Assembly: GCA_014695345.1 (NCBI GenBank)
Contig: JACJOC010000020.1
Span: 1-64,000 of the forward strand
Length of the DNA: 64,000 bases
Direction: 5' to 3'
DNA from: Cyanobacteria bacterium FACHB-471
GTDB taxonomy: Bacteria > Cyanobacteriota > Cyanobacteriia > Elainellales > Elainellaceae
Part shown: piece by piece, positions 46,606 through 54,617 of the stretch
How positions within the stretch are numbered: the stretch's first letter is position 1
Layout of the letters: every line of letters starts with the position of its first letter
Program-made: the position numbers and the translations under genes
The notes under the pieces: model-generated
The model's input: the letters and a program-made list of their open reading frames with translations, nothing else
Databases searched by the model: none
Told to the model about the DNA's origin: nothing

Positions 46606-47967
46606 CTAGAAAAATTTCAGGTAACGCTGAATTTCCCAATCAGAAACGTGACTGTGGTATTCCTCCCATTCCTGAGTTTTGAAGTCAACATAGGTTTGAT
46701 ACATTAGATCACCCATTACCAATTTGCTGAGCGGATCGGCGGCAAAGGCGGCGATCGCCCCTCCTAACGTGCGTGGCAAAAACTTAATTCCCTTCTCCTC
46801 CAATTCTTTGAGCGAATATTCGTACATGTTCTCGGTATGCGGTTCACCCGGATCAAGCCCTTCCCGAATTCCCTCCAGCCCTGCCGCCAGAATCATTGCC
46901 GCACCTAAATATAAGTTGCTAGAAATGTCAGATGCCCGACATTCCACCCGCCCGCCACCCAACGGAATCCGCAACATGTTAGTGCGATTATTATTGCCAT
47001 AGCAGATGTACACAGGTGCCCAGGTAAAGCCTGACATACTGCCCTTTGGCACCAAGCGCTTATAGCTATTAACGGTGGGCGCAATCACTGCACAGATTGC
47101 CTGAGCATGTCTGAGAACGCCTGAAATGAACTGATAGCCTAGCTTTGACAAGCCACAGCGACGCGGATCATCAACATCAACAAACAAGTTTTCACCCGTT
47201 TTAATATCTGCCAGCGACATGTTGTAGTGTGCGCCGCTACCTGTGCGATCGGCGAAGGGTTTGGGCATGAAGGTAGCGAAGTAACCGTGTTTTTTAGCGA
47301 TTTCCTTCACCATTAGTTTGAAGAAGGTGAGGCGATCGGACATTTTGAGGGCATCGCAGTAAGTAAAATCCGTCTCAAACTGCCCGTTGCCATCCTCATG
47401 GTCAAAGGAGTAGACATCCCAACCAAGCTGATTCATTGCTTCGACAATCTCTTGCACCCAGGTAAAGTTATCGAGCAGTCCGGGTAGGTCGTAGCAGGGT
47501 TTTGCTAGCGTGTCGCGATCGCTGACAGGTGCCCCCCGTCCATCTGCCGTTTCCTTCAGGATAAAAAACTCAGTTTCAATCCCCATATTGAAGGTGAAAC
47601 CCATTTCAGCCGCTTCTGCCAACACCTTCTTGAGAATGCTTCGACAGCAGGCATCAAAGGGTTTTCCTTGCAGATATAAATCACTGGCAAACCAAGCAAT
47701 CTCAGAATTCCAGGGCAAAATAGTTGCCGAATCGGGATCAGGACGAGCAGAAACTTCCTCATCACTCACAGCCTGCGGTACGCCATCCAAAGCTGCTCCA
47801 GTAAACAGCTCTGAACCTGCCATCATTTGCCCAAAGTGAGACAAGGGAACTGCCTTTGCCTTACACATTCCGTGAATATCGACAAAACTAGCAAGGGCAT
47901 ATTTAACCCCTTTATCTTGCAGCGAGGTTTTGAGGGATTGCAGCTCAGGCGTAAGAGTTTCAGCCAT
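46606..47967 (-). CDS. glnT: GlnT-type glutamine synthetase-like ligase
   Basis: A 453-residue ATP-dependent ligase annotated in databases as type III glutamate-ammonia ligase. The beta-grasp region has ASFVDIHGMCKAKAVP. The catalytic half has GIETEFFIL, FDHEDGNGQFE, RTGSGAHYNMSL, NSYKRLVPK and NNRTNMLRIP. Relatives make gamma-glutamyl amides of methylamine, ethanolamine or anilines as well as glutamine. A housekeeping glnA is not implied. Its company with a Rieske oxygenase recalls the aniline-dioxygenase systems, where a GS-like protein gamma-glutamylates the amine first. It follows a hairpin repeat. Confidence 0.93.
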   Translation of the reverse strand: MAETLTPELQSLKTSLQDKGVKYALASFVDIHGMCKAKAVPLSHFGQMMAGSELFTGAALDGVPQAVSDEEVSARPDPDSATILPWNSEIAWFASDLYLQGKPFDACCRSILKKVLAEAAEMGFTFNMGIETEFFILKETADGRGAPVSDRDTLAKPCYDLPGLLDNFTWVQEIVEAMNQLGWDVYSFDHEDGNGQFETDFTYCDALKMSDRLTFFKLMVKEIAKKHGYFATFMPKPFADRTGSGAHYNMSLADIKTGENLFVDVDDPRRCGLSKLGYQFISGVLRHAQAICAVIAPTVNSYKRLVPKGSMSGFTWAPVYICYGNNNRTNMLRIPLGGGRVECRASDISSNLYLGAAMILAAGLEGIREGLDPGEPHTENMYEYSLKELEEKGIKFLPRTLGGAIAAFAADPLSKLVMGDLMYQTYVDFKTQEWEEYHSHVSDWEIQRYLKFF

Positions 47968-47993
47968 TTTAAGGAAGTGTATGAGTTAAAAAT

Positions 47994-48073
47994 GTAGGTT
48001 GGGTGGAGCATCGCGAAACCCAACATTCGATAATATTCTGGTTGTTGGGTTTCGCTTTGCTTCACCCACCTAC
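47994..48073. repeat. 80-bp MITE-like hairpin inside the operon
   Basis: GTAGGTTGGGTG-AGC..GCGAAACCCAACA is inverted against TGTTGGGTTTCGC..GC-CACCCACCTAC around a 17-bp AT-rich centre. It lies between the creatininase and glnT genes and may attenuate or process the transcript. Confidence 0.88.
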
Positions 48074-48100
48074 GGTGTTTCTGGGTTTCAGGTTAAGGAG

Positions 48101-48892
48101 TTATGGAACCGTAGGAGGTGGCATTTCTTCCAGAGGAGTTCCTTCGGCGATCGCCCTCTTCAACTGCTCACTCAACTCACTCACTGCTACCTCCAAAATT
48201 TGTTTGCCAAACGCTTCATCTGCCTTACTGGGCGAACCGACTGCGCCATGAACGCTCTCTTTGTTCACTGTGTAGGCAAAGAAACAACCGACGGAGCGAT
48301 CGGGTTCATCTACGGCTTTCTCAAGCTGCACTAGATCTGGACGTAGCGCTAACATCACCGATGTTTCAGCACAGTTGGCGTGAAAATTAGCCGCATCATG
48401 GTGATAAAACTCATGGATCTTAGGCGAAATTTCCCAAATTGAGCGCAGTGCAATCCTTAGATCTGGATATTGGTGACGCACATTTTCTAAACCACAGCGC
48501 AAAGGTGCCCAATTTGTGACATGTCCATTGAGCAGCAAAATGCGACTAAAACCTGCACTACAGACCCATTCTGCAATTTCTAACACCAGTGTTGCTAGCG
48601 TTTCGGGACGCAGCGAAATCGTGCCTGCCCACTTTTTGGAATGTCCTAGAGAGCAGCCGTAGGGCAAAGTCGGCAAAACAGGAATTCCCGTTTGGGCAGA
48701 AACACCATGAGCCACTGCGGTCGCTGAGAAAGTATCAACTCCAACGGGTAGATGCAGGGCATGTTGCTCAGTTGCGCCAACAGGAAGAATTACCAAATTC
48801 ATGCCGCGATCGCGCAAGTGAGTAATTTCCTCCCAGGTGAGTTCTTCCCAGAGGATAGGGGATTGAGAAGGGAGGGAAGCAGGCAGAGGCAT
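48101..48892 (-). CDS. Creatininase-family amidohydrolase
   Basis: A 263-residue metal-dependent hydrolase. The metal-binding segments are VGATEQHALHLPVGVD (Glu, His and Asp) and LLLNGHVTNW (NGHxxN), with a further Glu in CAETSVML. The family opens creatinine and related cyclic amides or hydrolyses formamide bonds of modified cofactors. It lies between the Rieske gene and glnT. In this context an amide-bond hydrolysis in a nitrogen-release route is likely; creatinine itself is not established as substrate. Confidence 0.9.
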   Translation of the reverse strand: MPLPASLPSQSPILWEELTWEEITHLRDRGMNLVILPVGATEQHALHLPVGVDTFSATAVAHGVSAQTGIPVLPTLPYGCSLGHSKKWAGTISLRPETLATLVLEIAEWVCSAGFSRILLLNGHVTNWAPLRCGLENVRHQYPDLRIALRSIWEISPKIHEFYHHDAANFHANCAETSVMLALRPDLVQLEKAVDEPDRSVGCFFAYTVNKESVHGAVGSPSKADEAFGKQILEVAVSELSEQLKRAIAEGTPLEEMPPPTVP

Positions 48893-48930
48893 GGAGGGAA
48901 GAGTGTAGTGGTATGAGAAAAGGATGGTTT

Positions 48931-50088
48931 CTATTTGGCGGGAGTGGCGATCGCTCTCATGATCAACTCTTGAAACAGGTGTGTACCCATTTCACGCGTT
49001 GGGGATAAGCGCCCTTGACGATACCCCAAGGACTGAGTTCGCTTTTGAACTTCAGGCAAGAGCTGTAAATCTTCTTGCTGAATGCCGTCATAAAACTCGA
49101 TCAGCGGCTCCAGATTTGCTGGTGACTTAGCAGCATCCGTATTCGGTACCAACCAATCCCACCGAACTCTGGTACGGCATGGACCTTGCGGATCAATCAG
49201 ATAAATGATGGCGCAGTTGGGTGCCACAATCCAGGCAAAGTTCGGGAAAAAACTCATTGTCGAAATACCTGCCATCTCGTACTCATTCAGCCCATCAACG
49301 TAAAGGGCTGGGTCTTTCTCAGACGGCAACTCATCTCGACCCACAAAAGGGGTGTACTGCAAGTAATAGTGATATCTCGCCTCAGCCTTTATGTGCTGAT
49401 AGTACTTTGCCAGAATCGGGTGAACCGTTGGCTCGTGATAGTTTTCTGCATTATTTTCGACGTATAGTTTCCAGTTACTATCTGTCCAATAGTCGATATA
49501 GTGAGCCCTTGCCCAGGTTTCTAGCTTGTATCGCTTAAACATCTCCGGCAATTCGCCTAACTGAACTGCCAAAGCATCTGATTTAGGGTCCAGGTTAACA
49601 AAAATGAATGGACCCCAGGTGTCCACCTTCACCGCCGTCAAGCCGTAAGCCACCAGGTCAAAATTCTCTGCCTCCTCCATATCAGGAATGCCGCGCAGGT
49701 TGCCCTCCAGGTCAAAGCTCCAGGCATGGTAAAGACAGGTAAGACGGTTACACTTGCCGCTGTCTACTGCCACTGGACCAGCCCGATGGGTACAAATGTT
49801 GAAAAAGGCGCGTAACTCGCCCGCCTTATTTTGCAGAATGACCAGAGGCTGCTCGGCAATCTCAACAGTGAAGTAAGAGTTTGGACCATCAAGCTGGCTG
49901 ACATGCCCAACGTAGTACCAGTATTTACCAAAGATGCGCTCTTGTTCCAAGCGATAGATCTCTGGTGAACTGTACATCTCAGCCGGAAGCGTAACCGCTT
50001 CACTGGAGAGCGATCGCGGCTGCCACGACTGCAACCAGGCAGGCTGCTTCGACTTCTGATCTAGTTCTGTCCCAATCAGGTTAACCAC
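48931..50088 (-). CDS. Rieske non-haem iron oxygenase, alpha subunit
   Basis: A 385-residue oxygenase. The Rieske centre is CTH-x16-CLYH (about residues 97-119). The mononuclear iron site is in NWKLYVENNAENYHEPTVHPIL, giving the His pair, with acidic QEEDLQLLPEVQ late in the chain as likely third ligand. Relatives include aromatic dioxygenases, aniline dioxygenase and betaine/carnitine/stachydrine demethylases. No reductase or beta subunit is in the window. It is the first gene of the leftward operon, downstream of the NtcA promoter. Confidence 0.93.
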   Translation of the reverse strand: MVNLIGTELDQKSKQPAWLQSWQPRSLSSEAVTLPAEMYSSPEIYRLEQERIFGKYWYYVGHVSQLDGPNSYFTVEIAEQPLVILQNKAGELRAFFNICTHRAGPVAVDSGKCNRLTCLYHAWSFDLEGNLRGIPDMEEAENFDLVAYGLTAVKVDTWGPFIFVNLDPKSDALAVQLGELPEMFKRYKLETWARAHYIDYWTDSNWKLYVENNAENYHEPTVHPILAKYYQHIKAEARYHYYLQYTPFVGRDELPSEKDPALYVDGLNEYEMAGISTMSFFPNFAWIVAPNCAIIYLIDPQGPCRTRVRWDWLVPNTDAAKSPANLEPLIEFYDGIQQEDLQLLPEVQKRTQSLGYRQGRLSPTREMGTHLFQELIMRAIATPAK

Positions 50089-50138
50089 GGCTGAAGTACT
50101 GTTTGGAATTGAGGAGTGTGGAAGGCTTTATTCCAGAC

Positions 50139-50179
50139 AGTCTATAGATTCCCGGTTGACTTTTTGTATCCAGAGATAC
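50139..50179 (-). promoter_or_regulatory. NtcA-activated promoter (GTA-N8-TAC with -10)
   Basis: A perfect GTATCCAGAGATAC lies at 50166-50179. On the minus strand 21 bases separate it from TAGACT (a TA-N3-T -10 box, overlapping TATAGA at 50141-50146), within the canonical 20-24 spacing of class II NtcA promoters. The -10 lies about 50 bases before the Rieske gene start. The box may also affect the divergent ATPase gene. Confidence 0.85.
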
Positions 50180-50370
50180 GGAGAATAGTTGTGAACAATT
50201 GATTTCCAACCTCTTGATTTTACCGCTCATAGCTATCTTGACTGACGGGACTGTTTTGATTGAAAGTAGCGATGAACTGTATCTCAGTTAACTTTTCATC
50301 TCGCAATCATCGGTTTAACTGAGAAAACCTATATCAAAGTGATGCCCACCCCTACTCAGGAATTTTGATC

Positions 50371-51204
50371 ATGCTGAACACCCGCCCATCCAGCGATGTG
50401 CGAGGACAAGAAGCCGGACTCGATGTGAGCCCCTCCTCCACCGCACAGCCCAAGATGGAAGTTCGCGGTCTGTTCAAGACCTTCCAGGTTCAGGGCAAAC
50501 CGCTGATGGTGCTGCAAAATATCAACTTTCAGCTTCATGCGAGAGAGTTTGTCTGCTTGGTTGGGGCATCCGGTTGCGGCAAATCGACGCTGCTCAACAT
50601 TGTTGCTGGACTGGATTCGCCAACCGCAGGGCAAGTTTTAGTTGATGGAGAAATGGTCGCTGGTCCTGGCTCTGACCGGGGCATGGTATTTCAGGGCTAT
50701 ACCCTTTATCCCTGGCTGACAGTCAGTGAAAATATTGCCTTTGGGCTAAAGCTGCGCCGCCTATCACGAGCACAACAGCAAGAGCGGGTGAATTACTATC
50801 TGGACGTAGTGGGGCTAACTCAGTTTGCCAAAGCCTATCCTAAGCAGCTCTCTGGTGGCATGAAACAGCGAGTGGCGATCGCCCGTGCCCTTGCCAACGA
50901 ACCCGAAGTCTTGCTGATGGACGAACCCTTTGGCGCGCTTGATGCCCAAACCAAGGAGCAAATGCAGCAATTTTTGCTCAGACTATGGGATCAAACCCAT
51001 ACCACCATCCTGATGATTACCCACGATGTTGAAGAAGCAATCTTCCTGTCGCAGCGAGTATATGTCATGAGCCGCTGTCCAGGACAACTGAAGCTCGAAG
51101 TACCTATTACCCTACCTGCTCAACGCGACCTGGAAATAAAACTCACTCCCGAATTTGTAGACATCAAGCGGCAGGTTCTACACGCTCTACGAGACCAAGA
51201 TTGA
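50371..51204 (+). CDS. ABC ATPase, SsuB/TauB type
   Basis: A 277-residue ATP-binding subunit. Walker A is GASGCGKST, the Q-loop is FQGYTLYPW, the signature LSGGMKQRVAIARAL, Walker B VLLMDEPFGALDAQT and the switch His in ITHDVEEA. The class drives uptake of nitrate, sulfonates, taurine or amines. It is transcribed away from the Rieske operon across a 282-bp region with the NtcA box and should pair with the permease at 44043. The ATG at 50371 is preferred over a TTG two codons upstream. Confidence 0.95.
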   Translation: MLNTRPSSDVRGQEAGLDVSPSSTAQPKMEVRGLFKTFQVQGKPLMVLQNINFQLHAREFVCLVGASGCGKSTLLNIVAGLDSPTAGQVLVDGEMVAGPGSDRGMVFQGYTLYPWLTVSENIAFGLKLRRLSRAQQQERVNYYLDVVGLTQFAKAYPKQLSGGMKQRVAIARALANEPEVLLMDEPFGALDAQTKEQMQQFLLRLWDQTHTTILMITHDVEEAIFLSQRVYVMSRCPGQLKLEVPITLPAQRDLEIKLTPEFVDIKRQVLHALRDQD

Positions 51205-51224
51205 GCTAACATTGTTGCCGCGTA

Positions 51225-51446
51225 ATCGTTGCCGCGTAGGGCTAGCTGCCAGCACTCTTCACTCCTTCGCAAATTTTCTTCAGTACGCTGCTGTTCTAAA
51301 ATTCGCAGGTCGAGTTCCTGAATCAGCTTGATTTGCTGAGTTCGCCATGTGTCAGCCTGAGCAAAATATAGGTTCAGGGTTAAAGTCCAAGCGATGAGCA
51401 GCCCCTCAACCAGCACGAGTAAGCGGTAGCAACAATCCCTTACGCT
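51225..51446 (-). pseudogene. Truncated sensor-kinase/PAS remnant
   Basis: The minus strand encodes RLLVLVEGLLIAWTLTLNLYF (a membrane end), a coiled coil ELDLRILEQQRTEENLRRSEE and CWQLALRGND, which is the start of a PAS domain in many cyanobacterial kinases. Similarity stops abruptly near 51225, where the direct repeats GTTGCCGCGTA (51214-51224 and 51228-51238) occur. The rest of the kinase is missing and the ABC ATPase gene begins its end there. It marks a rearrangement junction. Confidence 0.7.
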
Positions 51447-51697
51447 TTATGGCAGAAGGACTGGGAATAAGGGAATTGAGGCGATCGCTAATTTCCGTTT
51501 CACAAGAATGGAATCTTGTTTATTCAGCAAATTTAGGAATCTTTGCGGTTTCTAGCAGGTATAAATGACTTTGTCCTGCAGGATTCCATTGACAGGGGGT
51601 GACAGGACGCGATAATCATGATTCAACCGTTACATCCTTTTTTGACAATGCAACATTTTCCAAACTTTCGGTTTTATCAGCAGCAAGGGGGACGGAC

Positions 51698-52666
51698 ATG
51701 GATGTCAGCTTAATCGTATCCAACATCCTGAACCCACCCATTCTGTTCTTTTTCTTGGGCATAACTGCTGTTCTAGTCAAATCTGACCTGGAAATTCCTG
51801 CTCCTATTCCAAAACTCTTTTCGCTCTACCTGCTATTTGCGATCGGCTTTAAGGGAGGGGTAGAGCTAGTTAAAAGTGGCATTACTCAGGAAGTCATGTT
51901 GACGCTTCTTGCGGCAATGCTGATGGCATGTATTGTGCCGTTTTATACCTTTTTTATTCTAAGGATAAAGCTGGATGCCTATGACTCAGCTGCGATCGCG
52001 GCCACCTACGGCTCGATTAGCGCTGTCACCTTTATTACTGCAAGTACTTTTTTGACTGGACTTGGCATCGATTTTGATGGCTATATGGTTGCGGCTCTTG
52101 CCCTAATGGAGTCCCCAGCAATTATTGTAGGTCTGATTTTAGTCAACTTATTTACCGTGGATGAGACACGAGAATTTGCCTGGTCGGAAGTGCTGAAAGA
52201 AGCATTTCTTAACAGTTCAGTTTTCTTGCTGGTAGGTAGCTTACTGATCGGCGTATTGACGGGAGAGCGGGGTTGGCACGCCCTAGAACCCTTTACTCAG
52301 GGAATGTTTTACGGCGTTTTGACCTTCTTCTTGCTAGACATGGGACTCGTTGCTGCTAGAAGACTTAAAGACTTACAAAAAACTGGCCTTTTTCTAATCT
52401 CGTTTGCCATACTGATTCCTATACTCAATGCAGGCATTGGGCTGCTTATTGCCAGATTCATTAACATGCCTCAAGGAGATGCACTTTTGTTCTCCGTTTT
52501 GTGTGCAAGTGCTTCTTATATTGCTGTCCCAGCAGCGATGCGAATAACGGTGCCCGAAGCGAACCCCAGCCTGTATGTTTCGACTGCTCTAGCGGTGACA
52601 TTCCCATTCAACATCATTGTAGGAATTCCACTCTATCTGTACGGAATTGACCTGTTGTGGAGATAA
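51698..52666 (+). CDS. sbtA: Sodium-dependent bicarbonate transporter SbtA
   Basis: High-affinity Na+/HCO3- symporter of the carbon-concentrating mechanism, 322 residues. About ten membrane helices are seen, with family segments ILNPPILFFFLGITAVLVKSDLE, AIGFKGGVEL and PEANPSLYVSTALAVTFPFNI. The ATG at 51698 has an AAGGGGGA site and fits family length better than the upstream start. sbtB follows after four bases. Confidence 0.95.
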   Translation: MDVSLIVSNILNPPILFFFLGITAVLVKSDLEIPAPIPKLFSLYLLFAIGFKGGVELVKSGITQEVMLTLLAAMLMACIVPFYTFFILRIKLDAYDSAAIAATYGSISAVTFITASTFLTGLGIDFDGYMVAALALMESPAIIVGLILVNLFTVDETREFAWSEVLKEAFLNSSVFLLVGSLLIGVLTGERGWHALEPFTQGMFYGVLTFFLLDMGLVAARRLKDLQKTGLFLISFAILIPILNAGIGLLIARFINMPQGDALLFSVLCASASYIAVPAAMRITVPEANPSLYVSTALAVTFPFNIIVGIPLYLYGIDLLWR

Positions 52667-52670
52667 TCTC

Positions 52671-52982
52671 ATGCATCTTGTTAAAAAAATAGAAATTATT
52701 GCCAATTCATTTGAGCTTGGCAAAATTTTGGATAGCTTAAATAAATCAGGTATACACGGTCACGCTGTAATTCGTAATGTTGCAGGTACAGGGTTGCGAG
52801 ACGGCACTGAAGATCTAGACATGACCATGCTAGATAATGTTTACATTCTTGCTTTCTGTATGCCTGAGCAAATTAAAACAGTTGTCGAAAATGTTCGACC
52901 TTTGCTCAACAAGTTTGGTGGCACCTGTTACGTCTCAGATGTAATGGAAATTCGCTCTGTTAAATGTATTGCATCATTGTGA
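52671..52982 (+). CDS. sbtB: P-II-like regulator SbtB
   Basis: A 103-residue P-II-superfamily protein that binds adenyl nucleotides and gates SbtA. It has MHLVKKIEIIANSFELGKIL, a T-loop region with GTGLRDGTEDL and FGGTCYVSDVMEI. The C-terminus ends in VKCIASL and lacks the CGPxGC-type redox/R-loop tail of some homologues. It lies in the sbtA operon, four bases downstream. The start is the ATG at 52671. Confidence 0.93.
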   Translation: MHLVKKIEIIANSFELGKILDSLNKSGIHGHAVIRNVAGTGLRDGTEDLDMTMLDNVYILAFCMPEQIKTVVENVRPLLNKFGGTCYVSDVMEIRSVKCIASL

Positions 52983-52988
52983 GTCACT

Positions 52989-53702
52989 ATGAATCATACC
53001 CATAGTTTCATTGGTCGGCGTGACCTGCTAAAACGAGCTTCAATCACAACCTTGGGTTTAGCAGCTGGCACTTTCTTAGGGCGCGTAAAGCAGGCTGAAG
53101 CTGCTGAACTGTCTGCGATCGCCCCTTCCCTCAGTCCTGATGATGCTCTACAAAAACTGATGGAAGGCAATCAACGGTTTGTCCAGCATCAGCCGCAATA
53201 TCCAGACCAGTCAGCAGCACGGTTACAGGAAGTGGCTCAGGTGCAGCATCCCTTTGCCACTGTACTGAGTTGTGCAGACTCACGAGTGCCAGCCGAAATC
53301 CTTTTCGACCAGGGCATCGGTGACATTTTTGACGTGCGAATCGCCGGAAATATTGCTACGCCAGAGGCGCTTGGTAGCATTGAATATGCCGTTGTTCTAC
53401 TAGATACGCCGGTGCTAATGGTGCTGGGGCACGAGCGCTGTGGTGCTGTCACGGCTGCGGTGCAAAACGAGACTCTACCCGGTGAGATTGGCAGCTTCGT
53501 CAAAGCCATTTTGCCAGCGGTTGAACGGGTCAAAGACAAGGCAGGTGATACGGTCGATAATGCTGTAACTGCGAATGTGCAGTACCAGATTGAACAGTTG
53601 AAGCGATCGCCCCTCCTAACAGAGCGATTACAGTTAGGCAAACTCAAGATCGTCGGCGGTCGATATGACCTGGACACAGGAACAGTAACGATGGTTGCTT
53701 AG
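52989..53702 (+). CDS. Tat-exported beta-carbonic anhydrase (EcaB-like)
   Basis: A 237-residue beta-class carbonic anhydrase. The N-terminus carries a twin-arginine signal, GRRDLLKRAS followed by a hydrophobic stretch and an AEA cleavage-like site. Zinc ligands and active-site residues are in SCADSRVPAE and LGHERCGAV. Tat export places it outside the cytoplasm, where it would interconvert CO2 and HCO3- close to SbtA. It follows sbtB by six bases, so transporter, regulator and enzyme are one operon. Confidence 0.94.
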   Translation: MNHTHSFIGRRDLLKRASITTLGLAAGTFLGRVKQAEAAELSAIAPSLSPDDALQKLMEGNQRFVQHQPQYPDQSAARLQEVAQVQHPFATVLSCADSRVPAEILFDQGIGDIFDVRIAGNIATPEALGSIEYAVVLLDTPVLMVLGHERCGAVTAAVQNETLPGEIGSFVKAILPAVERVKDKAGDTVDNAVTANVQYQIEQLKRSPLLTERLQLGKLKIVGGRYDLDTGTVTMVA

Positions 53703-53766
53703 CTTGAGCTTTGGCGAAATTTGGACTTGAGCGGAGTTTTGAGGAACTTAGTTCAAACAGTTCACG

Positions 53767-54582
53767 ATGGAGCAGTTTGTCAACGTTGATCAGTATCGTT
53801 TCAACTATCAGGCGGTAGGGCATCCCGATCATCCTGTAATTCTGTTTTTGCACGGGTTTATGGGGGATTGTCATGAGTTTGACCAGACGATCGCCCTTCT
53901 ATCCAATCACTACTATTGTCTCTCTATCGATCTACCAGGACATGGAAAAACTCAAGTCAAAACTGGCGATCAAGCATATACCATCGAAAGCACCGCACAC
54001 GGGTTAATCCAATTTTTGGAGGCTCTCAAGATTCAATCCTGCTCTCTCGTTGGCTATTCAATGGGAGGACGGCTTGCCCTATACCTGACGCTTTACTTTC
54101 CACACAAGTTCTTAAAAACAGTATTAGAGTCTGCTTCTCCAGGGCTTAAGACTTCAGCCGAGAGGGAGCAGCGAATTCAACAGGATCTCACTTTAGCCAA
54201 AAAACTAGAAGCAAATTTTCCTTCCTTCTTAACAAAATGGTACGAACAGCCGCTATTTAACTCACTTCAACACCACTCAGACTTTGAGAAATTGCTAAAG
54301 CAACGTCTAAAAAATCGTCCCGCACAGCTTGCTAAGTCTCTCTGCTATCTGAGTACAGGCTGTCAACCTTCACTGTGGCAACACATCCAACAAAACACAG
54401 TTCCAATCAGTCTCCTAACAGGTGAATTAGACCCTAAATTTGTCCAGATCAATCATGAAATGTCTCAGCTAGGAAAACTCATGCAGCTCAGAATTGTGGA
54501 GCGGTGCGGGCATAACATTCACTTTGAAAATGCTCATATTTTCGCAGAGCAGATCCAAAATTTTTTAAGCAAAGATGTTTGA
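53767..54582 (+). CDS. menH: SHCHC synthase MenH
   Basis: Alpha/beta hydrolase of 271 residues in phylloquinone (vitamin K1) synthesis, removing pyruvate from SEPHCHC. The nucleophile elbow is LVGYSMGGRLAL, the oxyanion region FLHGFMGDCHEF, with later GHNIHFENAH. The long lid AEREQRIQQDLTLAKKLE and the PLF following are MenH-like. It follows the carbonic anhydrase by 64 bases and may be partly co-transcribed. Confidence 0.87.
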   Translation: MEQFVNVDQYRFNYQAVGHPDHPVILFLHGFMGDCHEFDQTIALLSNHYYCLSIDLPGHGKTQVKTGDQAYTIESTAHGLIQFLEALKIQSCSLVGYSMGGRLALYLTLYFPHKFLKTVLESASPGLKTSAEREQRIQQDLTLAKKLEANFPSFLTKWYEQPLFNSLQHHSDFEKLLKQRLKNRPAQLAKSLCYLSTGCQPSLWQHIQQNTVPISLLTGELDPKFVQINHEMSQLGKLMQLRIVERCGHNIHFENAHIFAEQIQNFLSKDV

Positions 54583-54617
54583 TATCTGCTGAACCTGTGC
54601 AGATCTTGCTGCAATGT

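Noticed and set aside
52647-52670. Earlier TTG start for sbtB
   Set aside because: The ATG at 52671 begins the normal P-II fold and avoids overlap with sbtA.
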